Shown here one piece after another: positions 19,717 to 28,112 of a stretch of DNA of 64,000 nucleotides. Position numbers and translations under genes: made by a program. How positions within the stretch are numbered: the stretch's first letter is position 1; every line of letters begins with the position of its first letter. The notes below the pieces were generated by a model. The model made no database searches and was not told the DNA's origin. It worked only from the letters and a program-made list of their open reading frames with translations. The stretch is from positions 3,809,501 through 3,873,500 of the forward strand of contig NZ_LZEU01000001.1 in NCBI RefSeq assembly GCF_014490745.1, written 5' to 3'. The DNA is from Pseudomonas alcaligenes (GTDB lineage Bacteria > Pseudomonadota > Gammaproteobacteria > Pseudomonadales > Pseudomonadaceae).

Positions 19717-20361
19717 ATGCACAGACCAACCCAACGCAGCTGGACGTCCTACGCCTGCGCCCTGGCCCTGGGCCTCGGCGCCCTGCACGCCCAGGCCGAC
19801 GAAGGTGGGCTGTATGGCCCGCAAGCCCCCAAGGGCTCGGCCTTCGTGCGTGCTTACAACGCCGGTAATGCCGAGCTCAGCGTGAATGTCGGCAACACCG
19901 ATCTCAACGATATCGCCCCGCTCGGTTCCAGCGACTTCAAGTTCCTCCCGGCCGGCAGCTACAGCGCCCAGGTCGGCAACAGCAACCTGCCGGTGAAGCT
20001 GGATGCCGACAAGTACTACACCCTGGTCAGCCAGCCGGGCGATGCCCCCCGGCTGGTCGAGGAACAACCGTTCAAGAACAAGCAGAAGGCGCTGATCCGC
20101 GTGCAGAACCTCAGCGACAGCAAGCTGACCCTGAAGACCGCCGACGGCAAGACCCCGGTGGTCGAGGCGGTAGGCCCGGACAGCAGCGGCCAGCGCGAGA
20201 TCAACCCGGTACGGGTCGGCCTGGCGCTGTTCGACGGCGACAAGAAGGTCAGCGACCTCAAGCCGGTGGTACTGGAGCGCGGCGAAGTGGTCTGCCTGTA
20301 CATCACCGGCAGCGCCGGCAAGCTCTCGCCGGTGTGGGTCAAGCGCCCTGCCGAGAGCTGA
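19717..20361 (+). CDS. algF: Alginate acetylation protein AlgF
   Basis: 214-aa periplasmic protein needed for alginate O-acetylation; it has no catalytic motif and acts as an accessory or adaptor with AlgJ and AlgX. The signal peptide ends near LHAQADEGG, and the mature N-terminus LYGPQAPKGSAFVRAYNAG is typical of the family. Start chosen at MHRPTQ because GGAGGA lies 7 nt upstream; 21 upstream in-frame codons were rejected. Confidence 0.95.
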   Translation: MHRPTQRSWTSYACALALGLGALHAQADEGGLYGPQAPKGSAFVRAYNAGNAELSVNVGNTDLNDIAPLGSSDFKFLPAGSYSAQVGNSNLPVKLDADKYYTLVSQPGDAPRLVEEQPFKNKQKALIRVQNLSDSKLTLKTADGKTPVVEAVGPDSSGQREINPVRVGLALFDGDKKVSDLKPVVLERGEVVCLYITGSAGKLSPVWVKRPAES

Positions 20362-20369
20362 GTGACGCC

Positions 20370-20402
20370 CCACGTACCCGCGCCGCAGAACGCGGGACGT
20401 GG
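20370..20402 (+). terminator. Strong hairpin between algF and algA
   Basis: A 12-bp stem with one bulged A (CCACGT-CCCGCG pairing with CGCGGGACGTGG) and an 8-nt loop, 9 nt after the algF stop. No T run follows. It could lower the algA message relative to upstream genes or protect the upstream mRNA. Confidence 0.5.
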
Positions 20403-20465
20403 TCATCCGCCGATCCGGAGCATTGGGGAGCGACAACTGATGACTGACCTACAGGAGATACACCC

Positions 20466-21902
20466 ATGATTCCCATCATTCTTTCCGGCGGCAGCGGCTC
20501 GCGCCTCTGGCCGCTCTCGCGCAAGCAATACCCCAAGCAGTTCCTCGCCCTCACCGGCGAGCACACCCTGTTCCAGCAGACCCTGCAGCGCCTGGACTTC
20601 GACGGCATGCAGCCGGCGGTGCTGGTAGCCAACCAGGAACACCGCTTCATCGTCCAGGAACAGCTGGGGCAGCTGCAGCTCAAGTCGCAGATGCTGCTGC
20701 TCGAACCCTTCGGCCGCAACACCGCGCCGGCGGTAGCCATCGCCGCCATGCAGCTGCTCGCCGAAGGGCGTGACGAGCTGATGCTGGTACTGCCCGCCGA
20801 CCATGTGCTGGACGACCAGCACGCCTTCCAGCAGGCCCTGGCCCTGGCCACGGTGGCGGCGGAAAAAGGCGAGATGGTGCTGTTCGGCGTGCCGGCGCTG
20901 AAGCCGGAAACCGGCTACGGCTATATCCGCGCCAGCAGCGACACGCGCCTGCCGCCGGGCATCCAGCGCGTCGCGCAGTTCGTCGAGAAACCCGACGCCG
21001 AGCGCGCCGCGGCCTACGTGCAGGCCGGTGACTACTACTGGAACAGCGGCATGTTCCTGTTCCGCGCCAGTCGCTACCTCGACGAGCTCAAGCACCATGA
21101 CGTGGACATCTACGACACCTGCCTGCTGGCCCTGGAGCGCAGCAAGCGCGAGGACGGGCAGATCAGCATCGACGCCGCCACCTTCGCCTGCTGCCCGGAC
21201 AACTCCATCGACTACGCGGTGATGGAGAAGACCGCGCGGGCCTGCGTGGTGCCGCTCACCGCCGGCTGGAACGATGTCGGCAGCTGGTCGTCGATCTGGG
21301 ATGTGCATCCCAAGGACTGCGACGGCAACGTCACCAAGGGCGACGTGGTGCTGCACAACAGCCGCAACTGCCTGGTGCACGGCAACGGCAAGCTGGTCTC
21401 GGTGATCGGCCTGGACGACATAGTGGTGGTGGAAACCAAGGACGCCATGATGGTGGCGCACAAGGATCACGTGCAGGACGTGAAGAAGATGGTCGGCCTG
21501 CTGGACGCCCAGGGCCGCACGGAAACCCAGAACCACTGCGCCGTATACCGCCCGTGGGGCAGCTACGACTCGGTGGACATGGGCGGGCGCTTCCAGGTCA
21601 AGCACATCACGGTCAAGCCTGGTGCCCAGCTCTCGCTGCAGATGCACCACCACCGCGCCGAGCACTGGATCGTGGTGTCCGGCACCGCCCAGGTGACCTG
21701 CGACGAGAATGTCTTCCTGCTCACCGAGAATCAGTCGACCTACATTCCGATGACTTCGGTGCACCGCCTGAGCAACCCCGGCAAGATTCCTCTGGAGATC
21801 ATCGAGGTGCAGTCCGGCAGTTACCTGGGCGAGGACGATATCGAGCGCCTGGAAGACGTCTATGGGCGCAGCACCGAGGTGCGCGACGTACCCGTGAGCT
21901 GA
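20466..21902 (+). CDS. algA: Mannose-6-phosphate isomerase / GDP-mannose pyrophosphorylase AlgA
   Basis: Bifunctional enzyme supplying GDP-mannose to AlgD: it isomerises fructose-6-phosphate to mannose-6-phosphate and condenses mannose-1-phosphate with GTP. 478 aa. The N-terminal nucleotidyltransferase signature GGSGSRLWPLSRKQYPKQF and FVEKP are intact. The C-terminal cupin (type II isomerase) shows PWGSYDSVD, LQMHHHRAEHWIVVSGTA. AGGAG is well placed. Last gene of the alginate operon. Confidence 0.97.
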   Translation: MIPIILSGGSGSRLWPLSRKQYPKQFLALTGEHTLFQQTLQRLDFDGMQPAVLVANQEHRFIVQEQLGQLQLKSQMLLLEPFGRNTAPAVAIAAMQLLAEGRDELMLVLPADHVLDDQHAFQQALALATVAAEKGEMVLFGVPALKPETGYGYIRASSDTRLPPGIQRVAQFVEKPDAERAAAYVQAGDYYWNSGMFLFRASRYLDELKHHDVDIYDTCLLALERSKREDGQISIDAATFACCPDNSIDYAVMEKTARACVVPLTAGWNDVGSWSSIWDVHPKDCDGNVTKGDVVLHNSRNCLVHGNGKLVSVIGLDDIVVVETKDAMMVAHKDHVQDVKKMVGLLDAQGRTETQNHCAVYRPWGSYDSVDMGGRFQVKHITVKPGAQLSLQMHHHRAEHWIVVSGTAQVTCDENVFLLTENQSTYIPMTSVHRLSNPGKIPLEIIEVQSGSYLGEDDIERLEDVYGRSTEVRDVPVS

Positions 21903-21912
21903 CGCCCCTGTC

Positions 21913-21941
21913 ACGCGTATGGCCTGCCAGGCCATACGCGT
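21913..21941. terminator. 29-bp perfect palindrome after algA
   Basis: ACGCGTATGGCCTG and its exact complement CAGGCCATACGCGT flank a single central C, 10 bp after the algA stop. It would form a strong hairpin on either strand. No T run follows, so it may be an atypical terminator or a 3'-end stabiliser of the alginate message. Confidence 0.55.
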
Positions 21942-22006
21942 ACCGCGCGCCTTGTGTAGGATGCGGGCATACCGTCGCCCGCGAACAACACTACAAGGAG
22001 CGCTGC

Positions 22007-22840
22007 ATGAGCCAACCCGTCGTTCTTATCACCGGCTGTTCCAGCGGCATCGGCCGCGCCCTGGCCGAGGCCTTCCGCGACGCCGGCTACAACGTCTGGG
22101 CCTGCGCGCGCAAAGCCGCCGACCTGGCCGCCCTGGAGGCGGCCGGTTTCACTGCGGCGGAACTCGACGTCAACGATGCCGCCGCCATGCAACGCCTGGT
22201 CGAACGCCTGGGTCACGAGGCCGGTCGCCTCGACGTGCTGATCAACAATGCCGGCTACGGCGCCATGGGCCCGCTGCTCGATGGCGGCGCCACGGCGATG
22301 CGCCAGCAATTCGAAACCAACGTGTTCAGCCTGGTCGAACTGACCCGCGCCTGCTTCCCACTGCTGCGCGCCAGCCGCGGCCGGGTGGTGAACATCGGCA
22401 GTATTTCCAGCGTGCTGATCACCCCGTTCGCCGGCGCCTACTGCGCCTCCAAGGCGGCGGTACATGCGCTGTCCGGCGCCCTGCGCCTGGAGCTGGCACC
22501 GTTCGGCGTGCAGGTGATGGAAGTGCAGCCGGGAGCCATCGCCTCCAGCTTCGGCGCCAATGCCAGCCAGAGCGCCGAGCAGCTGATCAGCGAACAGTCG
22601 CCCTGGTGGCCGCTGCGCGAAGGCATCCGCGCCCGCGCCAACGCCTCCCAGGAAAAACCGACGCCGGCCAGCGAGTTCGCCGCCATCCTTCTGGCCGCCG
22701 CGCAGCGCCCCGAGAGTCCGGCCCTGCTGCGCATCGGCAATGGCAGCCGCAGCCTGCCGCTGCTGGTGCGCTGGCTGCCGCGCAAGCTGATGGATCGGAT
22801 GATGAGCAAGCGCTTCGGCCTCGACTGCCAGCTGGACTGA
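22007..22840 (+). CDS. SDR-family oxidoreductase
   Basis: Classical short-chain dehydrogenase/reductase of 277 aa. The NAD(P) motif TGCSSGIGRALAEAF is at about residues 9-23, NNAGYG follows, then the catalytic serine (NIGSISS) and the YCASKAAV Tyr-Lys motif. The nearest types I recognise are YbbO-like oxidoreductases; the substrate is unknown. AAGGAG is well placed. A 125-aa membrane protein begins 5 nt after it. No link to alginate is evident. Confidence 0.93.
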   Translation: MSQPVVLITGCSSGIGRALAEAFRDAGYNVWACARKAADLAALEAAGFTAAELDVNDAAAMQRLVERLGHEAGRLDVLINNAGYGAMGPLLDGGATAMRQQFETNVFSLVELTRACFPLLRASRGRVVNIGSISSVLITPFAGAYCASKAAVHALSGALRLELAPFGVQVMEVQPGAIASSFGANASQSAEQLISEQSPWWPLREGIRARANASQEKPTPASEFAAILLAAAQRPESPALLRIGNGSRSLPLLVRWLPRKLMDRMMSKRFGLDCQLD

Positions 22841-22844
22841 GCGC

Positions 22845-23222
22845 ATGGCCGACGTCAGACGCTTTGCCCTGCATCGCTATGCGCTGGGGGCGATCCTCGC
22901 AGTGATCCTGCTCAACCTGCTGGCGCGCGGCCTGCTGCGCATCGGCGGGGTGCCGGCCACCCTGCTGGTGGCCGTGCTGGTCGCCCTGGGGCTGCGCTGG
23001 CTGTACCGCCGCCTCGAAGGCCGGCGCCCCGAACCGGGCGCCGCCTGGGTGCTGACCCTGCTCTACGGCGCCGGGCTCGGCCTGCTCTACCTGGGCCTGT
23101 GGGGCCTGATGTGGCTGAAGGACGAACCCGGCCACATGGGCCAGCTGCTGTTCGTCCTGCATTACCTCAGCTACCCGGTCAGCCTTGCGCTGGCCCTGCT
23201 CCTCGGCCGTCGCCCCGGCTAG
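22845..23222 (+). CDS. Hypothetical four-helix membrane protein
   Basis: 125 aa with about four hydrophobic helices (ALGAILAVILLNLL, LLVAVLVALGLRWL, VLTLLYGAGLGLLYLGLWG, YPVSLALALLLG). I do not recognise a family. It follows the dehydrogenase by 4 nt, so the two are likely co-expressed. Its TAG stop overlaps the stop of the converging transporter gene in the tetranucleotide CTAG. Confidence 0.75.
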   Translation: MADVRRFALHRYALGAILAVILLNLLARGLLRIGGVPATLLVAVLVALGLRWLYRRLEGRRPEPGAAWVLTLLYGAGLGLLYLGLWGLMWLKDEPGHMGQLLFVLHYLSYPVSLALALLLGRRPG

Positions 23223-24115
23223 CGCGCGGGCAACGCCTGTGCCGCCGGCTTCGGCTGGCGGAACACCAGCACGTTGCCGAGCATCACCAGCAGCAGACCG
23301 AACAGTGCCGGCGCCGTCCACTGGTAGCCCTCGACGAACACCGAGATGTTCAGCGCCACCACCGGGAACAGCACGGTGCAGTAAGCTGCGCGCTCCGGGC
23401 CCATACGCCCGACCAGGGTCAGGTAGGCGGTGAAGCCGATCACCGAACCGGGAATCGCCAGGTACAGCAGCGAGCCGATATAGCGGCTGTTGGCTTCGAA
23501 GGTGAACGGCACGCCACTCACCAGGCAGTAGCCGCCCAGCAGCAGTGCGCCATACAGCATGCCCCAGGCATTGGTGGTCAGCGGCTTGAGCCCGGCCTGC
23601 TGCTGCAGGCTGGACAGCAGGTTGCCGGCGGAGAAACACAGGGTACCGAGCAGGGCCAGGCCGAGGCCGATCAGGGTCTGGCGGCTGGCCTCGTGGTGCG
23701 CCAGTTCGGGCCAGAACAGCAGCGCCAGGCCGAGCAGCCCCAGGGCGCCACCGGCCAGGACGTTGGCGGCGATCCGCCGGCCCATGAAGATCCGCGCATT
23801 GAGTGCGTTCCACAGGGTCGCGGTGGAGAAGATCACCGCCACCAGGCCGCTGGGGATCCATTGGCTGGCGGTGTAGAAGCACAGGAAGTTGAGGCAGAAC
23901 AGGCACAGGCCCTGGGCCAGGCACAGCAGCTGGGCGCGCCGGTCGAGACGCTGCAGACGCTGGCTGAGCAGAAGCAGGACGAACAGCACGCTGGCCGCCA
24001 GGGCGAAGCGATAGGCAATCGAAACGGGGATGGCCACCTCGCCCAGCTGCAGCTTGAGGGCGATCCAGGTGGTGCCCCAGATCAGGACGGTGAGCAGGTA
24101 CAGCGACAGGTTCAT
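23219..24115 (-). CDS. DMT-superfamily (EamA) transporter
   Basis: 298-aa inner-membrane exporter of the drug/metabolite transporter superfamily, with ten predicted helices in two EamA repeats. The opening NLSLYLLTVLIWGTTWIAL and the later YRFALAASVLF are typical. The second repeat contains LLYLAIPGSVIGFTAYLTLVGRMG. The substrate is unknown. It is divergent from an AraC-family gene, which is the likely regulator. Confidence 0.92.
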   Translation of the reverse strand: MNLSLYLLTVLIWGTTWIALKLQLGEVAIPVSIAYRFALAASVLFVLLLLSQRLQRLDRRAQLLCLAQGLCLFCLNFLCFYTASQWIPSGLVAVIFSTATLWNALNARIFMGRRIAANVLAGGALGLLGLALLFWPELAHHEASRQTLIGLGLALLGTLCFSAGNLLSSLQQQAGLKPLTTNAWGMLYGALLLGGYCLVSGVPFTFEANSRYIGSLLYLAIPGSVIGFTAYLTLVGRMGPERAAYCTVLFPVVALNISVFVEGYQWTAPALFGLLLVMLGNVLVFRQPKPAAQALPAR

Positions 24116-24259
24116 GGCAGCACTCCAGCAGCGGCAGCCCAGTGTCCTCCCGCCCCGGCTCGCCGCGCTTGCACAAAGTTGCGCTTATTTGCCCGGCGGT
24201 GCTGGCAGCCTCGCGCCTGCGGGGTAGGATGAGCCATCCGTCGCCATCGCCCGTGCGCC

Positions 24260-25132
24260 ATGTCCACCCTCGAACGCCACCAGGTTTTCCAGTCCCTCAG
24301 CAGTTCGCCGCATGCTCGCCTGGAGCATGTCGCCGAGCTGGGCGACGGCCTGGGCGCGGCGCTGTGGAGCAACCATCACGACGCCCGCGACTACCAGGGG
24401 CCAAGCCATCACACGCTGTCGTGCTACCTCACCGGCGGCACCGGCACCTTCCGCCGCGAAGCGCCGTCGCACAAGGGCGCGCCGGACAAGCTGTGCATCC
24501 TGCCGGCCGGCCACGACTCGTCCTGGGTGATCAACGGCGAGATTCGCCTGGCCCACCTGTATGTCAGCCCGGAGCGCTTCGCCGCCAGCGCAGTCAGCCT
24601 GCTCGACCGCGAACCGCGCGAGCTGCAGCTGCGCGAAAGCACCTTTCTCGAGGACGCGGCCCTGGCCGGCCAGTTTCATCGGCTGGTGAACCTCAACTGG
24701 GACGAGCCAGGCGAACGCCTGCTCGGCAGCAGCCTGGCCCACGAGATGCTCAGCCACGTGCTGCTGACCCAGGTCGGCCTGCGCCAGGGTCTGCAGATCA
24801 AGGGGGGATTGGCGCCGCACCTGCGCCGGCGCCTGGTCGAGTACATCGAGCAGCACATCGGCGAGCCGCTGCCGCTGGGCGAGCTGGCGCAGCTGGCCAG
24901 CCTGTCGGAATACCACTTCGTGCGCATGTTCCGTGCCAGCTTCGGCCTGCCACCGCACCGCTACGTGCTGCAGCGGCGCCTGTTGCGATCCCGCGAACTG
25001 CTGCTGCACAGCCAGCTGGCGTTGGGCGAGATCGCCCTGGCCTGCGGCTTCAGCAGCGCCAGTCACTTCAGCAACCGCTTCCGCCAGGCATTCGGCGGCG
25101 CGCCCAACCTGCTGCGCGCCAGCCGCGGCTGA
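24260..25132 (+). CDS. AraC-family transcriptional regulator
   Basis: 290 aa with an N-terminal cupin-like sensor (AraC_binding: HHTLSCYLTGGTGTF, LCILPAGHDSSWVI) and a C-terminal double helix-turn-helix. The latter shows LGELAQLASLSEYHFVRMFRASFGLPPHRYVLQRR in pieces, then LGEIALACGFSSASHFSNRFRQAFG. It is divergent from the EamA transporter gene, suggesting it controls that exporter. No clear Shine-Dalgarno sequence precedes the ATG; a TAGGAT hexamer at 24225 may be the -10. Its TGA abuts the next gene's stop (TGATCA). Confidence 0.92.
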   Translation: MSTLERHQVFQSLSSSPHARLEHVAELGDGLGAALWSNHHDARDYQGPSHHTLSCYLTGGTGTFRREAPSHKGAPDKLCILPAGHDSSWVINGEIRLAHLYVSPERFAASAVSLLDREPRELQLRESTFLEDAALAGQFHRLVNLNWDEPGERLLGSSLAHEMLSHVLLTQVGLRQGLQIKGGLAPHLRRRLVEYIEQHIGEPLPLGELAQLASLSEYHFVRMFRASFGLPPHRYVLQRRLLRSRELLLHSQLALGEIALACGFSSASHFSNRFRQAFGGAPNLLRASRG

Positions 25133-25456
25133 TCAGAACAGCAGCGCCACGCCACCGGCCAGCGGCAGCAGGCCGGCCAGGGGGAACACCCAGCGCTCGC
25201 GCCAGGCCAGCAACGCCACCAGCAGCAGGCCGGCCAGCATCAGCTGGCACAGCCACAGCACGCTGCCGATCTCGCCGCCTTCGGCGCCGATGCACAGCAG
25301 CAGGCCGGCGAGCATGCCGAGCGGCGCCAGCGCGCGCAGCAGACGCTGCCGCCGCTGGGCTGGCGCCCCGCTGAGCAGCACCTTGTGGTGACGCGACATG
25401 GCCAGGCACAGGGCAGTCATGGCCAGGTAGTTGAACGCAAAGCCGAGCAGCAACAT
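25133..25456 (-). CDS. DUF3325 membrane protein
   Basis: 107-aa protein with three hydrophobic helices, starting MLLLGFAFNYLAMTALCLAM and ending in a hydrophobic tail. This matches the DUF3325 family that accompanies PepSY iron-reductase-type proteins in pseudomonads. Its ATG overlaps the stop of the PepSY gene by one base (TGATG), so translation is coupled. A longer frame upstream belongs to a shadow of the PepSY gene and was rejected. Confidence 0.82.
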   Translation of the reverse strand: MLLLGFAFNYLAMTALCLAMSRHHKVLLSGAPAQRRQRLLRALAPLGMLAGLLLCIGAEGGEIGSVLWLCQLMLAGLLLVALLAWRERWVFPLAGLLPLAGGVALLF

Positions 25457-26982
25457 CAGACGGCCTCCTCGACCAGGGGGCGACAGGAACGCACGGCCTT
25501 GGCCTGCTGCGGCTGGGCCAGGCGCCAGGCGCACAGGGCGCTGATCAGGCCACCGAGCAGCAGGAACAGATCGATACCGGCCAGCGCCCAGTCGCCACGC
25601 GCCAGGCTGGACGGCAGGCCGCCGTGGGCAGTGCTCAGGGCATTCAGCAGCGGCAGCAGCAGGGCCAGCAGCGCGCCCAGGGCCAGTTGCTGGCGGAGCA
25701 GGTTGCGCGGCTGGTTGCGGCGCAGGGCCGACCACAGCAGCACCAGCAGCCAGCTGCCGACAAACACCCAGCCTTCGGCATTGGCGCGCTCGGTGAGGTT
25801 GTCCGGAATCAGGCGGTTGCCCCACAGCAGGGCCAGGCTGGCCAGCGGCAGGCCGACGAACACCCCGCCGTTGAGCGCCCGCACCAGGCCGATGCCGGCA
25901 TCGCCGCGGGCCTCGCGTTTGCTCAGCCAGACCTGCAGGCCGCCCACCAGCATGGCGCAGCCGGAAAAGCCCAGCAGCAGGTAGAGCAGGCGCACCAGGG
26001 TGCCGCCGAACTGCGCCATGTGCAGGCCGGTCAGCCAGCTGTAGGCCTGGTAGCCGCTGGAGACCTTCTGCTCATGCAGCAGGACGCCGCTGGCGTCGTC
26101 GTAGCTCAGGGTGTCCTGGGGGGCGGCGATGCGCGACTGCTCGCGGCGGCGCACATCCACCACCCCGGCTTCGTCGCCCGGGTGATGCACGCTGACCCAG
26201 CCGACGTCGCTACCGCCCCACTGCTGGCGCGAACGCTCGATCAGCTCGTTCAGGGAAGCCTGCTGCGCCGCCGGCTTGTGCACGCCCTCGCGCATGTAGG
26301 CGCCCATCACGTCGGTGAAGAAATGCTCGATGTTGCTCTGGTAGGCGACCTGGGCGCCGGCCGGCATGTAGTTGGAGACGAAGATCGCCAGGCCGGTGTA
26401 GGCCAGTACCAGGTGGAAGGGGAAGCCGACCACGCCGAACAGGTTGTGCGCATCCAGCCAGGCGCGCTGGCCATTGGCATTCGGCCGCAGGGTGAAGAAG
26501 TCCTTGAAGATGCGCCGGTGGATGATCACCCCGGAGACCAGCGCCACCAGCATGAACATGCCGGCCAGGCCAACGATGTAGATGCCGATGTTGCCGGCAT
26601 GCAGGGCGTAGTGCAGCTCGAAGAAGAAGCCGCCGCCGAGGGTCTCCGGCATCGGCTGGTGGCTGGCCGGGTCGAACGCGACATTGTGGATCTGCTCCGT
26701 CTTGTCGATTTCCCAGCCCAGGCGCCAGTAAGGCTCACGCTCGGTCGGCGGGTGCATCCAGAAGGCGTGCAGTTCGTCCTTGACGTTGCGTTGCACCCAG
26801 GCCCGCACGTCGTCGGCGGTCATGCTGGACTCGCTCGCCTGGTGCAGCGCCGGACGCATCCAGCGCTCCAGCTCCTTGTCGAAGCAGGCAATGGTGCCGG
26901 CGAAGATGATCACGTAGAGCAGCCAGCTCGGCAGCAGGCCACCCCAGGTGTGCAGACCGGCCATGGATTGACGCAGGCTCAT
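25456..26982 (-). CDS. PepSY-associated membrane protein, iron-reductase type
   Basis: 508-aa inner-membrane protein of the PepSY_TM (PiuB) family. Helix 1 is WGGLLPSWLLYVIIFAGTIACF, followed by a large periplasmic region and several more helices including NIGIYIVGLAGMFMLVALVSGVIIHRR. Conserved histidines in HTWGG, HRRIF, HNLFGVVGFPFHLVLAYTG and GLHMAQFGG could hold heme. Such proteins reduce ferric siderophores at the inner membrane in Pseudomonas. It is the middle gene of DUF3649-PepSY-DUF3325, overlapping both neighbours. Confidence 0.88.
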   Translation of the reverse strand: MSLRQSMAGLHTWGGLLPSWLLYVIIFAGTIACFDKELERWMRPALHQASESSMTADDVRAWVQRNVKDELHAFWMHPPTEREPYWRLGWEIDKTEQIHNVAFDPASHQPMPETLGGGFFFELHYALHAGNIGIYIVGLAGMFMLVALVSGVIIHRRIFKDFFTLRPNANGQRAWLDAHNLFGVVGFPFHLVLAYTGLAIFVSNYMPAGAQVAYQSNIEHFFTDVMGAYMREGVHKPAAQQASLNELIERSRQQWGGSDVGWVSVHHPGDEAGVVDVRRREQSRIAAPQDTLSYDDASGVLLHEQKVSSGYQAYSWLTGLHMAQFGGTLVRLLYLLLGFSGCAMLVGGLQVWLSKREARGDAGIGLVRALNGGVFVGLPLASLALLWGNRLIPDNLTERANAEGWVFVGSWLLVLLWSALRRNQPRNLLRQQLALGALLALLLPLLNALSTAHGGLPSSLARGDWALAGIDLFLLLGGLISALCAWRLAQPQQAKAVRSCRPLVEEAV

Positions 26983-27275
26983 GGGCGTACCCCCAGTTCA
27001 GAGGGCAGGAAGGCGGCCAGGCACATCAGCGCGGTCAGGCCGACCAGCCACAGCCAGGCACGGGTCGCGCTGCGCGCGGCGAACACGTAGATCACCGCCG
27101 CCGTCCACACGGCGAAGCAGGCCAGGCTGGAGAACACCACACGGTCGGCCTTGGCCAGCGGCAGGTAGACGGAAAAGAAGGCGGTGAAGCCATAGGCCAG
27201 TGCGTAGCCGCCGATCAGGGCGGCCAGCACGCGGGAGGCGATGCTCCAGCGCGACAGGGATGATTTCTTGCTCAC
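26979..27275 (-). CDS. DUF3649 membrane protein
   Basis: About 98 aa with three hydrophobic helices (VLAALIGGYALAYGFTAFF, VFSSLACFAVWTAAVIYVF, WLWLVGLTALMCLAAFL), as in DUF3649 proteins of siderophore-reduction operons. I chose GTG at 27275 (VSKKSSLSRW); a TTG 17 codons earlier is less likely. The stop overlaps the PepSY start by 4 bp. First gene of the three-gene operon; a Fur-like box lies 70 bp upstream. Confidence 0.8.
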   Translation of the reverse strand: MSKKSSLSRWSIASRVLAALIGGYALAYGFTAFFSVYLPLAKADRVVFSSLACFAVWTAAVIYVFAARSATRAWLWLVGLTALMCLAAFLPSELGVRP

Positions 27276-27344
27276 GGTCGACTCGATCTTCTGCGGAGGT
27301 AAGGCCTGGTCAGGGCACAGATGCAATCAGATCGCGTATCTTAT

Positions 27345-27359
27345 TGAGAAACACTTGCA
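27345..27359 (-). promoter_or_regulatory. Weak Fur-box-like site upstream of the DUF3649 operon
   Basis: On the minus strand TGCAAGTGTTTCTCA matches the 7-1-7 Fur consensus (TGATAATnATTATCA) at about ten positions. It is in the right place to control the iron-reductase-type operon. The match is partial, so this is suggestive only. Confidence 0.3.
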
Positions 27360-27430
27360 ATGGATAGCGTTTATCCCCTAGCCGGCGACCGTGCTGGGGC
27401 GGCAAAACTGTCACCACATATTGCCGGCCC

Positions 27431-27922
27431 TCAGCTTTCCTCGCTGCCGCCCTCTTCTGCCGGCCGGCTGCTGGCCACCGAGGGAAAGCGCGACGAGGCG
27501 AAGCGCACCACCAGGATCGCCAGGGCCAGCAACAGGATGGCGCCGGAGACATAAACCACGCCCATGTCCGGCTTGTAATGGTGCGACACGTCGGAGATCA
27601 GCAGGCGGGTCAGCGCGGTGATCGCCACATAGATAAGGAAGCGCACCGGCATGTGATTGGTCTTGAAGTAGATGCCGACCATGGCGCCCAGCTCCAGGTA
27701 GATGAACAGCAGGAGGATGTCATCCACCGTGATGTGCCCCTTCTCCAGCATGCCGAGAAAGGCCACAACCGAGGCCCAGGCGGTGATACCGCCGATACCG
27801 AACAGGGCCAGGTAGTGGAATGCCTCCACCAGCAGATTGCCCACCGACTGCGCCTGCTTGTGCATGCCTTCGCGCATTGCATCGACTCGTTTCACTTGCA
27901 CCTGCCACTCCTTCAACTGCAT
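27431..27922 (-). CDS. Phosphate-starvation-inducible PsiE family protein
   Basis: 163-aa membrane protein with four helices (NLLVEAFHYLALFGIGGITAW, ILLLFIYLELGAMVGIYF, RFLIYVAITALTRLLI, GVVYVSGAILLLALAILVVRF). The central block ILLLFIYLELGAMVGIYFK with HMPVRFLIYVAITALTR is the PsiE signature. Molecular role unknown. Divergent from ohrR. The acidic tail (AEEGGSEES) is cytosolic. Confidence 0.88.
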   Translation of the reverse strand: MQLKEWQVQVKRVDAMREGMHKQAQSVGNLLVEAFHYLALFGIGGITAWASVVAFLGMLEKGHITVDDILLLFIYLELGAMVGIYFKTNHMPVRFLIYVAITALTRLLISDVSHHYKPDMGVVYVSGAILLLALAILVVRFASSRFPSVASSRPAEEGGSEES

Positions 27923-28067
27923 TGATCTGCCCTAAGCCAGGCCGGCCACCCTACCCATGCAGAATGGAGGCCAGCCGCGATCCAGAGCCTCTGCCCCGCT
28001 GCGGCAGAGACACAGACGCCGCGACATGACCAAGCGGTCACCCGCAAAGCAGTTTGCGGAACGATAG

Positions 28068-28083
28068 TTGGCGCGATAAATTA
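28068..28083. promoter_or_regulatory. OhrR-box-like motif upstream of ohrR
   Basis: TTGGCGCGATAAATTA lies 30-45 bp before the ohrR ATG and resembles the motif TTGCGC(A/G)CTAA(A/C)TAA repeated before ohr. Suggests that OhrR controls its own gene. Confidence 0.4.
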
Positions 28084-28112
28084 TTGTGCAGACGTCCTGT
28101 CCGGAGATTCCC

